Positions 14,793-24,185 of a DNA stretch of 33,101 bases are shown in pieces. The stretch is taken from assembly GCA_035405645.1 (NCBI GenBank), contig DAONJL010000026.1, forward strand, positions 1 to 33,101, read 5' to 3'. The first letter of the stretch is position 1; the number at the start of each line of letters is the position of its first letter. This DNA is from DAONJL01 sp035405645 [NCBI: bacterium]. Lineage in GTDB: Bacteria; JAGOBX01; DAONJL01. The notes beneath the pieces were generated by a model that did not search any database, was not told the DNA's origin, and saw only the letters and a program-made list of their open reading frames with translations. Both the position numbers and the translations under genes were made by a program.

Positions 14793-16539
14793 AAATCAAA
14801 GCCTCAAATTTACAGAGATTTGTGCATAATCCACATTTATTACATAACAAATCAGTTTTAATTATTTTATTATTTATATCATCAAAAGATAAAGCAGGGC
14901 AGCCACATGTTAAACATATTTTACAACCTTTACATTTTTCACTTATAAATTTTATTTCTTTATAATTTCTTTTTTTTGTTATTAATACACAAGGTGATTT
15001 TGTTATTATCAATGCAGGTTCTTTTTTGTTTAGATATTCTTTTATTCTTTCTTCAAGTTCTTTAATATTAAATGGATTTATTTCACTGACATTTTTTATG
15101 CCAATTGCTTTTGCTAAATCTTTATAAGATAACTGCGCAGCAGGGCAACCATTTAAGGTTGACCCGGTACCTGGATGTTCTTGATGACCTGTCATTGCTG
15201 TTGTATTGTTATCAAGAATTAAGACAAGTGTTGGACTATTATTATATATAATATCAACTAAACCTGTAATACCAGAATGAATAAAAGTTGAATCGCCAAT
15301 AACCGCTACAGTATCAACGATATTATTATCTTTTAAATTTGATTTAACTTTTTGCATACCATTAGCTACTCCAATACTTGCACCCATACATATACATGTA
15401 TCAAGTGCTTCAAGTGGTGGTAATGTGCCAAGCGTGTAACATCCAATATCACCACTTACATTTACTTTTAATTTTTTTAATATGTAAAATACTGGTCTAT
15501 GAGGACAGCCAGCACAAAGAACAGGAGGTCTTGAAGGTAAATTTATTTTTTCTTCTTTTTTATCTTCATTTATTTCTTTTAAGAAATCTTTTCTTATTCT
15601 TAGTGGAGTTAATTCTCCTAATAATAAATCATCACTTTTTGAAATTACATTTATTCCCAATAATTTAACAAAATTTTCAATAATTCTATCCAATTCTTCG
15701 ATTACATAAATTTGTTTGATTCGTGAAGCAAATTCTAAAACTAAATTTTTTGGGAATGGATATATCATACTTAATTTTAAAATTGAAGCTGATGGAAAAA
15801 CTTCTTTAACATATTGATATGAAATTCCTGATGTTATCACGCCAATATTATAATCTTTATATTCTATTTTATTTAAGTTATTTTCTTCGCTGTTAAATTT
15901 TTCAATTGCTTTTATTTTTTCTTCTAATATTTTATGTCTTATTCTAGCATAAGCTGGAATCATAACAAATTTACTCTTATTTTTTTTGAAATAATTTATT
16001 TGTTTTTGTTCTTTTTCTTGATTAAAAACAACAACACTTTTTGAATGTGCTACTCTTGTTGTTGTCCTGAAAATAATTGGTGTATCAAATCTTTCACTTA
16101 TTTTATATGCTTCAATTAAAAAGTCTTTACATTCCTGACTATCAGCTGGTTCAAGAATTGGTACTTTTGCTGCAATTGCATAATGTCTATTATCCTGTTC
16201 ATTTTGTGAAGAATGCAATTCAGGGTCATCTGCTGATACAATAACTAATCCAGAATTTAAACCAGTATAAGCAAGAGTAAATAAAGGGTCAGATGCAACA
16301 TTTAAACCAACATGTTTCATTGTTACAAGTGTTCGAACACCGGCAAATGCTGCACCAATTCCAACTTCTAATGCTACTTTTTCATTTGGAGACCATTGTG
16401 CATAAATATCTTTTGAATAATACTTTGAAATGTTTTCTAATATTTCTGTGCTTGGTGTGCCTGGATAACCAGCAGCAAATTTAACATCTGCTTCATAAGC
16501 ACCTCTTGCTATTGCTTCATTTCCTGATAATAATTCCAT
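14785..16539 (-). CDS. iorA: Indolepyruvate:ferredoxin oxidoreductase, alpha subunit
   Basis: 584 residues, full length for IorA. Order: pyrimidine-binding domain (LSGNEAIARGA, AGYPGTPSTE, HSSQNEQDNRHYA), a middle domain, the TPP-binding domain (GDIGCYTLG, GDSTFIHSGITGLVD, NNTTAMTGHQEHPG), and a C-terminal two-cluster ferredoxin with C536, C539, C542, C547 and C566, C569, C572, C576. The enzyme decarboxylates aryl-pyruvates from aromatic amino acids to aryl-acetyl-CoA and reduces ferredoxin; it is an anaerobe enzyme. It needs a beta subunit (IorB), which normally is adjacent but is not in this window. Ribosome site AAAGGA precedes ATG 16539. Confidence 0.95.
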   Translation of the reverse strand: MELLSGNEAIARGAYEADVKFAAGYPGTPSTEILENISKYYSKDIYAQWSPNEKVALEVGIGAAFAGVRTLVTMKHVGLNVASDPLFTLAYTGLNSGLVIVSADDPELHSSQNEQDNRHYAIAAKVPILEPADSQECKDFLIEAYKISERFDTPIIFRTTTRVAHSKSVVVFNQEKEQKQINYFKKNKSKFVMIPAYARIRHKILEEKIKAIEKFNSEENNLNKIEYKDYNIGVITSGISYQYVKEVFPSASILKLSMIYPFPKNLVLEFASRIKQIYVIEELDRIIENFVKLLGINVISKSDDLLLGELTPLRIRKDFLKEINEDKKEEKINLPSRPPVLCAGCPHRPVFYILKKLKVNVSGDIGCYTLGTLPPLEALDTCICMGASIGVANGMQKVKSNLKDNNIVDTVAVIGDSTFIHSGITGLVDIIYNNSPTLVLILDNNTTAMTGHQEHPGTGSTLNGCPAAQLSYKDLAKAIGIKNVSEINPFNIKELEERIKEYLNKKEPALIITKSPCVLITKKRNYKEIKFISEKCKGCKICLTCGCPALSFDDINNKIIKTDLLCNKCGLCTNLCKFEALICE

Positions 16540-16559
16540 AATTCGAAAAATCCTTTTTT

Positions 16560-17669
16560 TTATAAATTTTTTAAAATTTTTTTCAAAACATCTGAAATAT
16601 AAAATACTTCCTCGTCTTTTAATTCTGGAAACATTGGTAATGAAAATACTTCATCAGCAACTTTTTCAGCAACCGGAAAATCACCTTTTTTATAACCTAA
16701 TCCTTTCATACAGGGCTGTAAATGTAAAGGTAAATTATAATGTATTGCTGAAATAATATTATGTTTTTTTAATTCAGTAATTATTTTATCACGCTTTGGA
16801 TGACGAACAACATATAAATGATAAACGCATTCTCGTGCTTCTTTTTCATAAGGTAAAATTAAATCTGTTTCTTTTAAATATTCATTATATAATTTAGCAA
16901 TTTCACGACGTCGTTTATTCCATTTATCTAAATATTTTAATTTTACATTTAATACTGCTGCCTGTATTCCATCAATTCTGTGATTATAACCATGTATCTC
17001 ATGATAATATTTTGTGTGTCTGCCGTGATTTCGTAATAAAATTAATCTATCATAAATTTTTTCATCAGAAGTAAGGATAATACCAGCATCTCCATACGCA
17101 CCTAAATTTTTTCCTGGATAAAAACTGAAACAGGATATAATACCAAATGAACCAATTTTTTGATTTTTATATAATGCGCCATGTGCTTGTGCACAATCCT
17201 CAATTACATATAAATTATGCTTTTTTCCTGATTCCATTATTTCTTTCATATCACAAGGCTGTCCATATAAATGCACAGGAATAATTGCTTTTGTGTTTTT
17301 TGTTATTGCTTTTTCTATTTTGTTAAAATCAATGTTATATGTTTTTTCATCTATATCAACAAAAACAGGTTTTAAATTAGCAGAGATAATTGAACTCGCA
17401 GTTGCTATAAAAGTAAATGGTGTTGTTATTATTTCTGCTTCTTTATTTAATTCTAATGCTTCTATTGCTAAAAATAAAGCAGATGTGCCAGAACTACAAC
17501 CAACACCATATTTTACATTACAATACTTTGCAAAATCTTTTTCTAATTTTTCTACCTGTTCTCCAAGAATAAAAGATTGTTTTTCCAGAACCTCTTTTAT
17601 TGCAAACCAGATTTCTCCTTTAATTTCTTCATATTGCCTTGCTATGTCAATAGTTTTTAATTCATTCAT
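16560..17669 (-). CDS. DegT/DnrJ/EryC1/StrS family aminotransferase
   Basis: 369 residues, fold-type I PLP enzyme of the nucleotide-sugar aminotransferase family. Motifs: SSGTSALFLAIEAL, TTPFTFIATASSI, VFVDID, VIEDCAQAHGA (PLP ring Asp), the Schiff-base lysine in SFYPGKNLGAYGDAG, NHGR and the substrate-side GYNHRIDGIQAAVL. It transfers an amino group from glutamate to a keto-sugar nucleotide, usually for surface polysaccharides or glycans. No other sugar-nucleotide gene lies beside it; the flippase and methyltransferase at 24-26 kb may belong to the same pathway. Ribosome site AAAGGATG supports ATG 17669. Confidence 0.93.
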   Translation of the reverse strand: MNELKTIDIARQYEEIKGEIWFAIKEVLEKQSFILGEQVEKLEKDFAKYCNVKYGVGCSSGTSALFLAIEALELNKEAEIITTPFTFIATASSIISANLKPVFVDIDEKTYNIDFNKIEKAITKNTKAIIPVHLYGQPCDMKEIMESGKKHNLYVIEDCAQAHGALYKNQKIGSFGIISCFSFYPGKNLGAYGDAGIILTSDEKIYDRLILLRNHGRHTKYYHEIHGYNHRIDGIQAAVLNVKLKYLDKWNKRRREIAKLYNEYLKETDLILPYEKEARECVYHLYVVRHPKRDKIITELKKHNIISAIHYNLPLHLQPCMKGLGYKKGDFPVAEKVADEVFSLPMFPELKDEEVFYISDVLKKILKNL

Positions 17670-17705
17670 TTTCTTTCATCCTTTTTTAATTAAATTTTGG
17701 TTTAA

Positions 17706-18308
17706 TTATTTAATAATAAGTATTAAAGGTGGACCTTCAATGAATTTGCCATTTACAATAAATTTATATTTATGAATACCGCGTGAAATATGGGTATCAG
17801 TTAATGGATAATGCCAAATATTATTTTCATCTTTAAACATTTTACCAAGTGCTGGTTCAAGATAACCATTTTCAGTGCCCGCCCATTTATTCCAGTCACC
17901 AGCAATTATCACTTCATTTGCTTCTGGATTATAATAAGTTATTTCACTACCAATTTTTTTTACTGGACTATTTATTACTTCAAATGAATATGTTTCTTTT
18001 TGCCATTTTCCATCAATAATAATTTTAAAATTATATTTTGCATTTGCTAAATATTTAACATCTGTAAACCATTCGCCTTTATTATTTTTTAGTAATTTAC
18101 CTATATTAGGTGACAAATTTTCATCTATTGCTGTACCACACCAGTTATTCCAATCACCAGCAATCTGAACTTTTTTAGCATTTACATCACTTATAATAAT
18201 TAAATGTGGATTTGTTTGAGATGGTATGAATTTTACTTGATAAGAAAATAAATTTATTATCACTAAAAAAAATAAAAATAAAAAAATAAAATTTTTTTTA
18301 CACATCAT
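17706..18308 (-). CDS. Secreted protein with two glycogen-binding-like (AMPK/CBM48-type) domains
   Basis: 200 residues. A signal peptide (hydrophobic to about residue 22) is followed by two copies of an Ig-like carbohydrate-binding module: AGDWNNW at 50-56 and AGDWNKW at 136-142, each followed by a GK-(L/M)-x-K segment, a W and a YNFK/YKFI-V/I-DG/NG-K strand. This is the pattern of AMPK1-CBM/CBM48 modules that bind alpha-glucans. There is no catalytic domain, so it probably acts as a binding or structural protein outside the cytoplasm. Its tandem ATGs overlap the stop of the CheB-REC gene by four bases. Ligand is inferred. Confidence 0.8.
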   Translation of the reverse strand: MMCKKNFIFLFLFFLVIINLFSYQVKFIPSQTNPHLIIISDVNAKKVQIAGDWNNWCGTAIDENLSPNIGKLLKNNKGEWFTDVKYLANAKYNFKIIIDGKWQKETYSFEVINSPVKKIGSEITYYNPEANEVIIAGDWNKWAGTENGYLEPALGKMFKDENNIWHYPLTDTHISRGIHKYKFIVNGKFIEGPPLILIIK

Positions 18309-19306
18309 AATTTTTGGCTACTTAAATAATATGCTTTGACTGCTCTGTCAACTGCATCTAATATTTTTTTCATCTCAATTGGTTTATATATATATTCAAA
18401 TACTTCAAGATATTCTATTTTTTTCCTTGTATTTTCACTTAATGAAGCAGTTACAATTATTACTTTTTGCATTGGGTCAATTTGAAATATTGCTTCTGTT
18501 GCGCGTATGCCATCCATTCTCGGCATTTTGATGTCCATTAAAACGACTTCATATTTTTTCTTTGCAGCCATTTCTACACCAATTAGTCCATCTTCTGCTA
18601 AATCAACATTATATTTCTCTGTTTCTAGTATTTCTTTTAACATATATCTATGAGCAGGATGGTCATCTATTACAAGTATATTTATTTTATTATTTGGTGG
18701 TCGTTTCTTTAACATTATTTTAATAAATTCTTGATAGTTCCTGAATAATACTTTTATTTCATCTATTGTTGCTATACAATCTATTTTTGAATCTTTTAAT
18801 GAACGAACAGGCATTCCAGGTGCAATACAGGTTTTTGCATCCTGCACAACAGTTAAACCACCTGCTTCTGCAACAGCATTAGAACCTGCTACACCATCAC
18901 TATATGCACTTAATCCAGTCATAACTAAACTAATTACTTTATTCTTATAACATTGGGCTGCACTTTGAAATAATACATCAACAGAAGGAAAAAAATGTGC
19001 ATCTTTTGGTTCTGTGGTTAACCGCAATGTCTTTTTAAATACACTATCAAAAACTAAATGATAACCTGCTTTTGCTATGTATATTTTATTTTCAAGTTGC
19101 ATTCCATCCTCTGCTTCAACTATTGGAACTTTTGATACAAAATTTAAACCATCGACAAGTCCTTTGGTAAAACCAGCTGGCATATGTTGAGCTATTAAAA
19201 TCGGTATTTTTATTGATTTTATTTCACTCACTATTTCTCGTATTACTACTGGGCCGCCTGTCGATATTCCTACTACTATTATTTCATATTCTTTAATTGT
19301 TATCAC
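18305..19306 (-). CDS. CheB methylesterase-receiver protein with inverted domain order
   Basis: 333 residues. The N-terminal half is a CheB methylesterase with Ser15 (GISTGGP), His41 (AQHMPAGFT) and Asp137 (MTGLSAYSDGVAG), a complete triad. The C-terminal half is a receiver with D258 (LMDIKMPRMDG) and IYKPIE lysine. Canonical CheB has the receiver first. No CheR, CheA or chemoreceptor lies here; the partner is likely the PAS kinase whose gene it overlaps by 14 bases. The frame opens at GTG 19306, but AAGGTGAT runs through that codon, so an ATT at 19297 is better spaced; the protein start is unsettled by three residues. Target of the esterase is unknown. Confidence 0.85.
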   Translation of the reverse strand: MITIKEYEIIVVGISTGGPVVIREIVSEIKSIKIPILIAQHMPAGFTKGLVDGLNFVSKVPIVEAEDGMQLENKIYIAKAGYHLVFDSVFKKTLRLTTEPKDAHFFPSVDVLFQSAAQCYKNKVISLVMTGLSAYSDGVAGSNAVAEAGGLTVVQDAKTCIAPGMPVRSLKDSKIDCIATIDEIKVLFRNYQEFIKIMLKKRPPNNKINILVIDDHPAHRYMLKEILETEKYNVDLAEDGLIGVEMAAKKKYEVVLMDIKMPRMDGIRATEAIFQIDPMQKVIIVTASLSENTRKKIEYLEVFEYIYKPIEMKKILDAVDRAVKAYYLSSQKL

Positions 19307-20339
19307 CTTCCTTTATTTCATATATTGGCAGTACAACCTTAAATAACATTCCTTTACTATTTTTATTATTTTCAAAATATAATTTTCCTTTTATTGTGTC
19401 AATAATTTTTTTTGTTATTGTTAATCCTAATCCTGTGCCTTTACTCGGTTTTGTTGAATAAAATGGATTTAATAGTAACTCCTTTTTATCTTCCTCTATA
19501 CCTATTCCATTATCTATTACTGTTAATTCTATATTTGTTCCATTTAATTTTGTTATTACTTTTATTTCGCCTTCTTTTTTATCTTCTATAGCTTCTATTG
19601 CATTTATAAAAATATTGTTGAAAATTATTTTTACTGCATTACTATCTATTTTTACTTCGCCAATATTATTATCGTATTCTTTAATTATTTTTAAATACTG
19701 GACATCTTCATTTTTTTTAATCTCAATATTTTTTTCAATTAATTCATCAATGTATTCATTAAAATTTATTATATTTGTTTCTATATGCCATGGTTTGGCA
19801 AAATTTAATACATCTGTTATAATATTGTTTATTGCATCAATCTCTAATAATGCTATTTCAAGATTCTTTTTTATCTTTTTATCTTTTATTTTTGCTTTTG
19901 ATAATTCGATTAATCCACGTATAGAACTTAATGGATTTCTAATCTCATGTGCCACCCCGGCTGCCATTTGACCTAACATTATTAATCGTTTTCTTATTTC
20001 ATTTTCTTTTGTGATTTCTTTTATTTCTGTTATATCACGGAAAACTATTAAATAAACATTTTTTATTTTATTTATTGTTAAGCCAATTGTTAGTTCATTG
20101 TTTTTTTTATTTCTAATTTCAATTTCTTCTCTATCAAAAAATTTATTATTTTCTATTGCTTCCTTTATTATTCTTAATAAATTTTCTAATCGTGGACTTT
20201 TTAATTCATCTAAAGAATTTTTTTTATCTTCAATGTCTAAAATTTGACATGCTGTTTTGTTTATATATAAAACATTAAGTTCTTTTGTTATTATTATTAA
20301 ACCACTAACTATATTTTCAAGTATTTCACTTTTTTTCAT
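19293..20339 (-). CDS. Cytosolic PAS sensor histidine kinase (NtrB/AtoS-like)
   Basis: 348 residues. A PAS domain fills about 1-105 (SGLIIITKELNVLYINKTA, ending YLIVFRDITEIKE). H-box follows: MLGQMAAGVAHEIRNPLSSIRG with His131; then N-box NNIFINAIEAI, G1 DNGIGIEEDKK, F-box FYSTKPSKGTGLGL. No membrane segment, so it senses an internal signal or is driven by a membrane partner; the orphan six-helix protein upstream could play that part (inference). ATG 20339 overlaps the end of rpe by 14 bases, and its own end overlaps the CheB-REC gene by 14. Confidence 0.92.
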   Translation of the reverse strand: MKKSEILENIVSGLIIITKELNVLYINKTACQILDIEDKKNSLDELKSPRLENLLRIIKEAIENNKFFDREEIEIRNKKNNELTIGLTINKIKNVYLIVFRDITEIKEITKENEIRKRLIMLGQMAAGVAHEIRNPLSSIRGLIELSKAKIKDKKIKKNLEIALLEIDAINNIITDVLNFAKPWHIETNIINFNEYIDELIEKNIEIKKNEDVQYLKIIKEYDNNIGEVKIDSNAVKIIFNNIFINAIEAIEDKKEGEIKVITKLNGTNIELTVIDNGIGIEEDKKELLLNPFYSTKPSKGTGLGLTITKKIIDTIKGKLYFENNKNSKGMLFKVVLPIYEIKEGDNN

Positions 20340-21021
20340 TTTGTTTTATACAATCTATATAATATTTTGTTTCATTAAAAATATCTGGCTTTTCAAAAAT
20401 AGCCGAACCAATCACAAACCAATCTGCCCCTGCTTTTTTTACTTTTGCTATTGTTTCTCTATTTATTCCACCATCTACTTCAACAACGAATTTATAATTT
20501 TTTTTCTTTTTAATTTCACTTAAATATTTTATCTTATCAATGCTTGATTCAATAAATTTTTGACCTCCAAACCCAGGAAAAACACTCATTATTAATATTA
20601 AATCAAGATAATCAAGATAATTTTCTATATTTTTAACATCTGTATCCGGGTTGATTGTTAAACCAACATTTTTATCTAATTTCCTTATTTCTTTTATTAT
20701 ATCCAGTATTTGATTTTTATTTGAAATTTCGTAATGGATATTTAATAAATCAGCACCTGCTTCTGAAAATAATTGTATATGTTTTTCTGGATTTGAAATC
20801 ATTAGATGAACATCTAAATAAAAATCTGGAAAATTTTTTTTTATTGATTTTATTACTGGCGTGCCAATACTAATATTTGGGACAAAATGACCATCCATTA
20901 CATCAATATGTAAAACATCTATTCCTGCTTTTATTATTTCTTTTAATTGTTCACCAAGAATTGTAAAATCAGCAGATAAAATAGATGGAATAATTTTTTT
21001 TTTTGAAAATATTTTTAGCAA
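20326..21021 (-). CDS. rpe: Ribulose-phosphate 3-epimerase
   Basis: 231 residues, TIM barrel. Family motifs are complete: IIPSILSADF, VLHIDVMDGHFVPNISIG, DVHLMISNPE, MSVFPGFGGQKF, VEVDGGINRETI and VIGSAIF. It interconverts ribulose-5-phosphate and xylulose-5-phosphate in the pentose phosphate pathway. The start is TTG 21021 with AAGGTG nine bases upstream; an ATG at 21026 is out of frame and meets TAA after three codons. It sits between an orphan membrane sensor and a kinase, overlapping the latter, with no evident functional link. Confidence 0.95.
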   Translation of the reverse strand: MLKIFSKKKIIPSILSADFTILGEQLKEIIKAGIDVLHIDVMDGHFVPNISIGTPVIKSIKKNFPDFYLDVHLMISNPEKHIQLFSEAGADLLNIHYEISNKNQILDIIKEIRKLDKNVGLTINPDTDVKNIENYLDYLDLILIMSVFPGFGGQKFIESSIDKIKYLSEIKKKKNYKFVVEVDGGINRETIAKVKKAGADWFVIGSAIFEKPDIFNETKYYIDCIKQNEKK

Positions 21022-21037
21022 TTCATTAGCACCTTTT

Positions 21038-21661
21038 TTATTTTATTTTTGATAATTGTTCTTTTAAATTTTGTATTTCTGTTTCGAGTTCTATTATTTT
21101 ATCTTTTGCTTTTATCTCTTTTCCTATATTGCCTAAATATAGTGAAAATAAAGCAAGAACGCCCATTTTAACAAATATATCTGCAATTTGTTTATCGGAG
21201 TAATTTTTAAATACGAGTAAATAGATCATAAACAAAGTAAAAATGAAAATTGCAAATGTGCTTCCAATTGTCTCATATAAAACAGACAAACTAATTAAAG
21301 GGAAAAATAAAAGAATAATAAAAGGGCTTGAAATTTCACCAGTGTAGAAAATCAAAAAGAAAATTAAAATTGAATCAATCGAACAAAATATATAACCTAA
21401 TAATTTTGATTTAATTTTTGGTAATGGTGCTACTAACAAAAGAATAGCATATATTAATGAAACTATACCTAATATAATTAATGCTTTAATATTTGAAGCA
21501 TAAATAGCGTAAATTTCTTGTGTTTCTGATGAGGTTAATGATTGTATTTCTACATCAAAATAATTAAAGACTTGAATAAAGATTATTACACCAATTATAA
21601 GCAATAATCTTGCAAGATTAATAATAAAAATTAATCGGTTTTTTTCTTTTAACTTTTGCAT
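21038..21661 (-). CDS. Orphan six-helix membrane sensor-like protein with C-terminal coiled coil
   Basis: 207 residues, about six hydrophobic helices, with YTGEISSPFIILLFFPLI in the middle. That pattern (TG-x-x-x-SPF before a helix) is typical of the membrane input domain of RegB-like and related histidine kinases. After the last helix comes a charged coiled coil (KIIELETEIQNLKEQLSK) and then the stop, where a kinase would have its HisKA domain. So it looks like a sensor input module without output; the PAS kinase two genes downstream is a candidate partner. Ribosome site AAAGGAG supports ATG 21661. It is the first protein gene after tRNA-Leu. Confidence 0.7.
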   Translation of the reverse strand: MQKLKEKNRLIFIINLARLLLIIGVIIFIQVFNYFDVEIQSLTSSETQEIYAIYASNIKALIILGIVSLIYAILLLVAPLPKIKSKLLGYIFCSIDSILIFFLIFYTGEISSPFIILLFFPLISLSVLYETIGSTFAIFIFTLFMIYLLVFKNYSDKQIADIFVKMGVLALFSLYLGNIGKEIKAKDKIIELETEIQNLKEQLSKIK

Positions 21662-21691
21662 TATAAATCTCCTTTCATTTTTTTGTCAAAG

Positions 21692-21775
21692 TGTCGGGGG
21701 TGGGATTTGAACCCACACAGGTTTGCACCTACTGCGCCCTGAACGCAGCGCGTCTCCCAGTTCCGCCACTCCGAC
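21692..21775 (-). tRNA. tRNA-Leu (anticodon CAG)
   Basis: 84-base class II tRNA: anticodon stem CTGCG/CGCAG around TTCAGGG gives anticodon CAG; long variable arm AGGT-GCAA-ACCT; T arm GTGGG-TTCAAAT-CCCAC; D stem GCG/CGC. Acceptor GTCGGAG pairs with CCCCGAC except for an A6-C67 mismatch where T67 would be expected. CCA is not encoded (discriminator A is followed by CTT). Heads the long minus-strand unit. Confidence 0.95.
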
Positions 21776-21798
21776 TTTAATTGAAATCATTCTTATTA

Positions 21799-21827
21799 AT
21801 TAAATATAATTTTTAGTTTTCTGTCAA
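21799..21827 (-). promoter_or_regulatory. Promoter of tRNA-Leu and the long minus-strand unit
   Basis: Minus strand TTGACA (21827-21822), 17-base spacer, TTTAAT (21804-21799). Start expected near 21792, about 17 bases before the tRNA. No terminator lies between the tRNA and the following gene, so read-through is likely. Confidence 0.6.
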
Positions 21828-21855
21828 ATAAAATTTAATAAAAATAAAAAAAATA

Positions 21856-21884
21856 TTGACAAGAAAATTTTTTTATATTATTTA
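21856..21884 (+). promoter_or_regulatory. Probable promoter of rplU-prp-rpmA-obg
   Basis: Perfect TTGACA at 21856-21861; the -10 is less clear, with TATTTA at 21879-21884 at a 17-base spacing. Divergent from the tRNA-Leu promoter, whose -35 is about 30 bases away. Confidence 0.45.
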
Positions 21885-21924
21885 AATCTGATTATTTATA
21901 AATTTATAGTAGGAGGTTTTTATA

Positions 21925-22242
21925 ATGTATGCGATTGTTGATATTTTGGGCAACCAAATGAAAGTAGAAGAAGGAGAGACAATTTTAGTTCCTTATATTT
22001 CTGATAAAAATATAAATGATGAAATAGAATTTAATAAAGTATTATTATATGTTGATGAGAATAACAAAAAAATTGGTCAACCATATTTAGAAAATGCAAT
22101 AGTTAAAGGAAAAATAATAAATTACATAAAAGGCAAAAAAGTTATTGTCTATAAATTTAAACGAAGAAAACGCTATGAACGAAAGCTTGGTTTTAGACCT
22201 ATGTATACTTCTTTGAAGATAGAAAAAATTTCATTAAATTAA
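21925..22242 (+). CDS. rplU: Ribosomal protein bL21
   Basis: 105 residues, normal length. MYAIVDILGNQMKVEEGETI at the start and KGKKVIVYKFKRRKRYERKLGFRPMYTSLKIEKI at the end are the conserved parts, the basic stretch binding 23S rRNA. First gene of the classic L21-Prp-L27-Obg order, with AGGAGG twelve bases before the ATG. Its stop overlaps the prp start (TAATG). Confidence 0.97.
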   Translation: MYAIVDILGNQMKVEEGETILVPYISDKNINDEIEFNKVLLYVDENNKKIGQPYLENAIVKGKIINYIKGKKVIVYKFKRRKRYERKLGFRPMYTSLKIEKISLN

Positions 22243-22565
22243 TGATAAATATTTTTATCCAAAAAACTCAAAAGAAAATTTCAAAGATTTTAATAAGTGG
22301 TCATTCTTTTGAAGGAAAAAAAGGCAATAATATAATTTGTGCAGCTGTTAGTGCAGTTGTTAAAATGTTAGTTGTTGGTTTGCAAGATATTATAAAGACG
22401 AAATTAACTATAATTGCTGAAAACGAAGGTGAAATTGAAATTGAATTAAAAGAAAACATTTTAGAAAATGAAAAAGCAAAAGTGTTGTTTGAAACTTTTA
22501 TAAAAACAATTGAGTGGATAGATAAAAAATATAAAAATAATATAACCTTAAAATTTATAGAATAA
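22242..22565 (+). CDS. prp: Prp-family cysteine protease (YsxB-like)
   Basis: 107 residues between rplU and rpmA, the standard prp position. Catalytic His21 and Cys33 ([20 protein letters not shown]) keep the family spacing of 12; the usual Asp before IVCA is Asn here. Prp removes an N-terminal extension from L27 in Firmicutes and relatives. In this genome L27 has no such extension, so either Prp has another role or it is a conserved passenger. Start overlaps the rplU stop; translation is probably coupled. Confidence 0.88.
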   Translation: MINIFIQKTQKKISKILISGHSFEGKKGNNIICAAVSAVVKMLVVGLQDIIKTKLTIIAENEGEIEIELKENILENEKAKVLFETFIKTIEWIDKKYKNNITLKFIE

Positions 22566-22579
22566 ACGGAGGCAGAAAT

Positions 22580-22840
22580 ATGGCATCAAAAAGAAGTTTA
22601 GGCAGTGGTCGAAATGGACGCGATAGTAATCCAAAATATTTAGGTGTGAAAAGATATGGTGGTCAATTTGTAAAGGCAGGAAATATAATTGTTCGTCAAA
22701 GAGGCACAAAATTTTATCCTGGCAAGAATGCTGATATGGGCAGAGATTATACTATTTTTTCTTTAATTGATGGTGTTGTTCAATTTAGAACACATCGTAA
22801 AAATAAACAATTTGTTGATATTTTACCTGCAAATAATTAA
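22580..22840 (+). CDS. rpmA: Ribosomal protein bL27
   Basis: 86 residues. [20 protein letters not shown] and [23 protein letters not shown] are diagnostic. The N-terminus begins directly with the mature, peptidyl-transferase-reaching tail; there is no FFA-type cleavable extension, and the GGAGG at 22569-22573 fixes the ATG. Fourteen bases follow the prp stop. Confidence 0.97.
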   Translation: MASKRSLGSGRNGRDSNPKYLGVKRYGGQFVKAGNIIVRQRGTKFYPGKNADMGRDYTIFSLIDGVVQFRTHRKNKQFVDILPANN

Positions 22841-22885
22841 TTTATTTTTTTGCTTTTTATTAATTATATTTTTAAGGGGGAATAA

Positions 22886-24181
<1,296 letters not shown>

Positions 24182-24185
24182 GAAT

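Noticed and set aside
16329-16340. GTGTTCGAACAC palindrome resembling the core of the 8950-8981 element
   Set aside because: Only 12 bp, inside conserved iorA codons; likely coincidence.
21661-21690. TTGACA with TATAAT just before the membrane-sensor gene
   Set aside because: Spacer is 19 bases and the -10 overlaps the start codon, so it cannot drive that gene.
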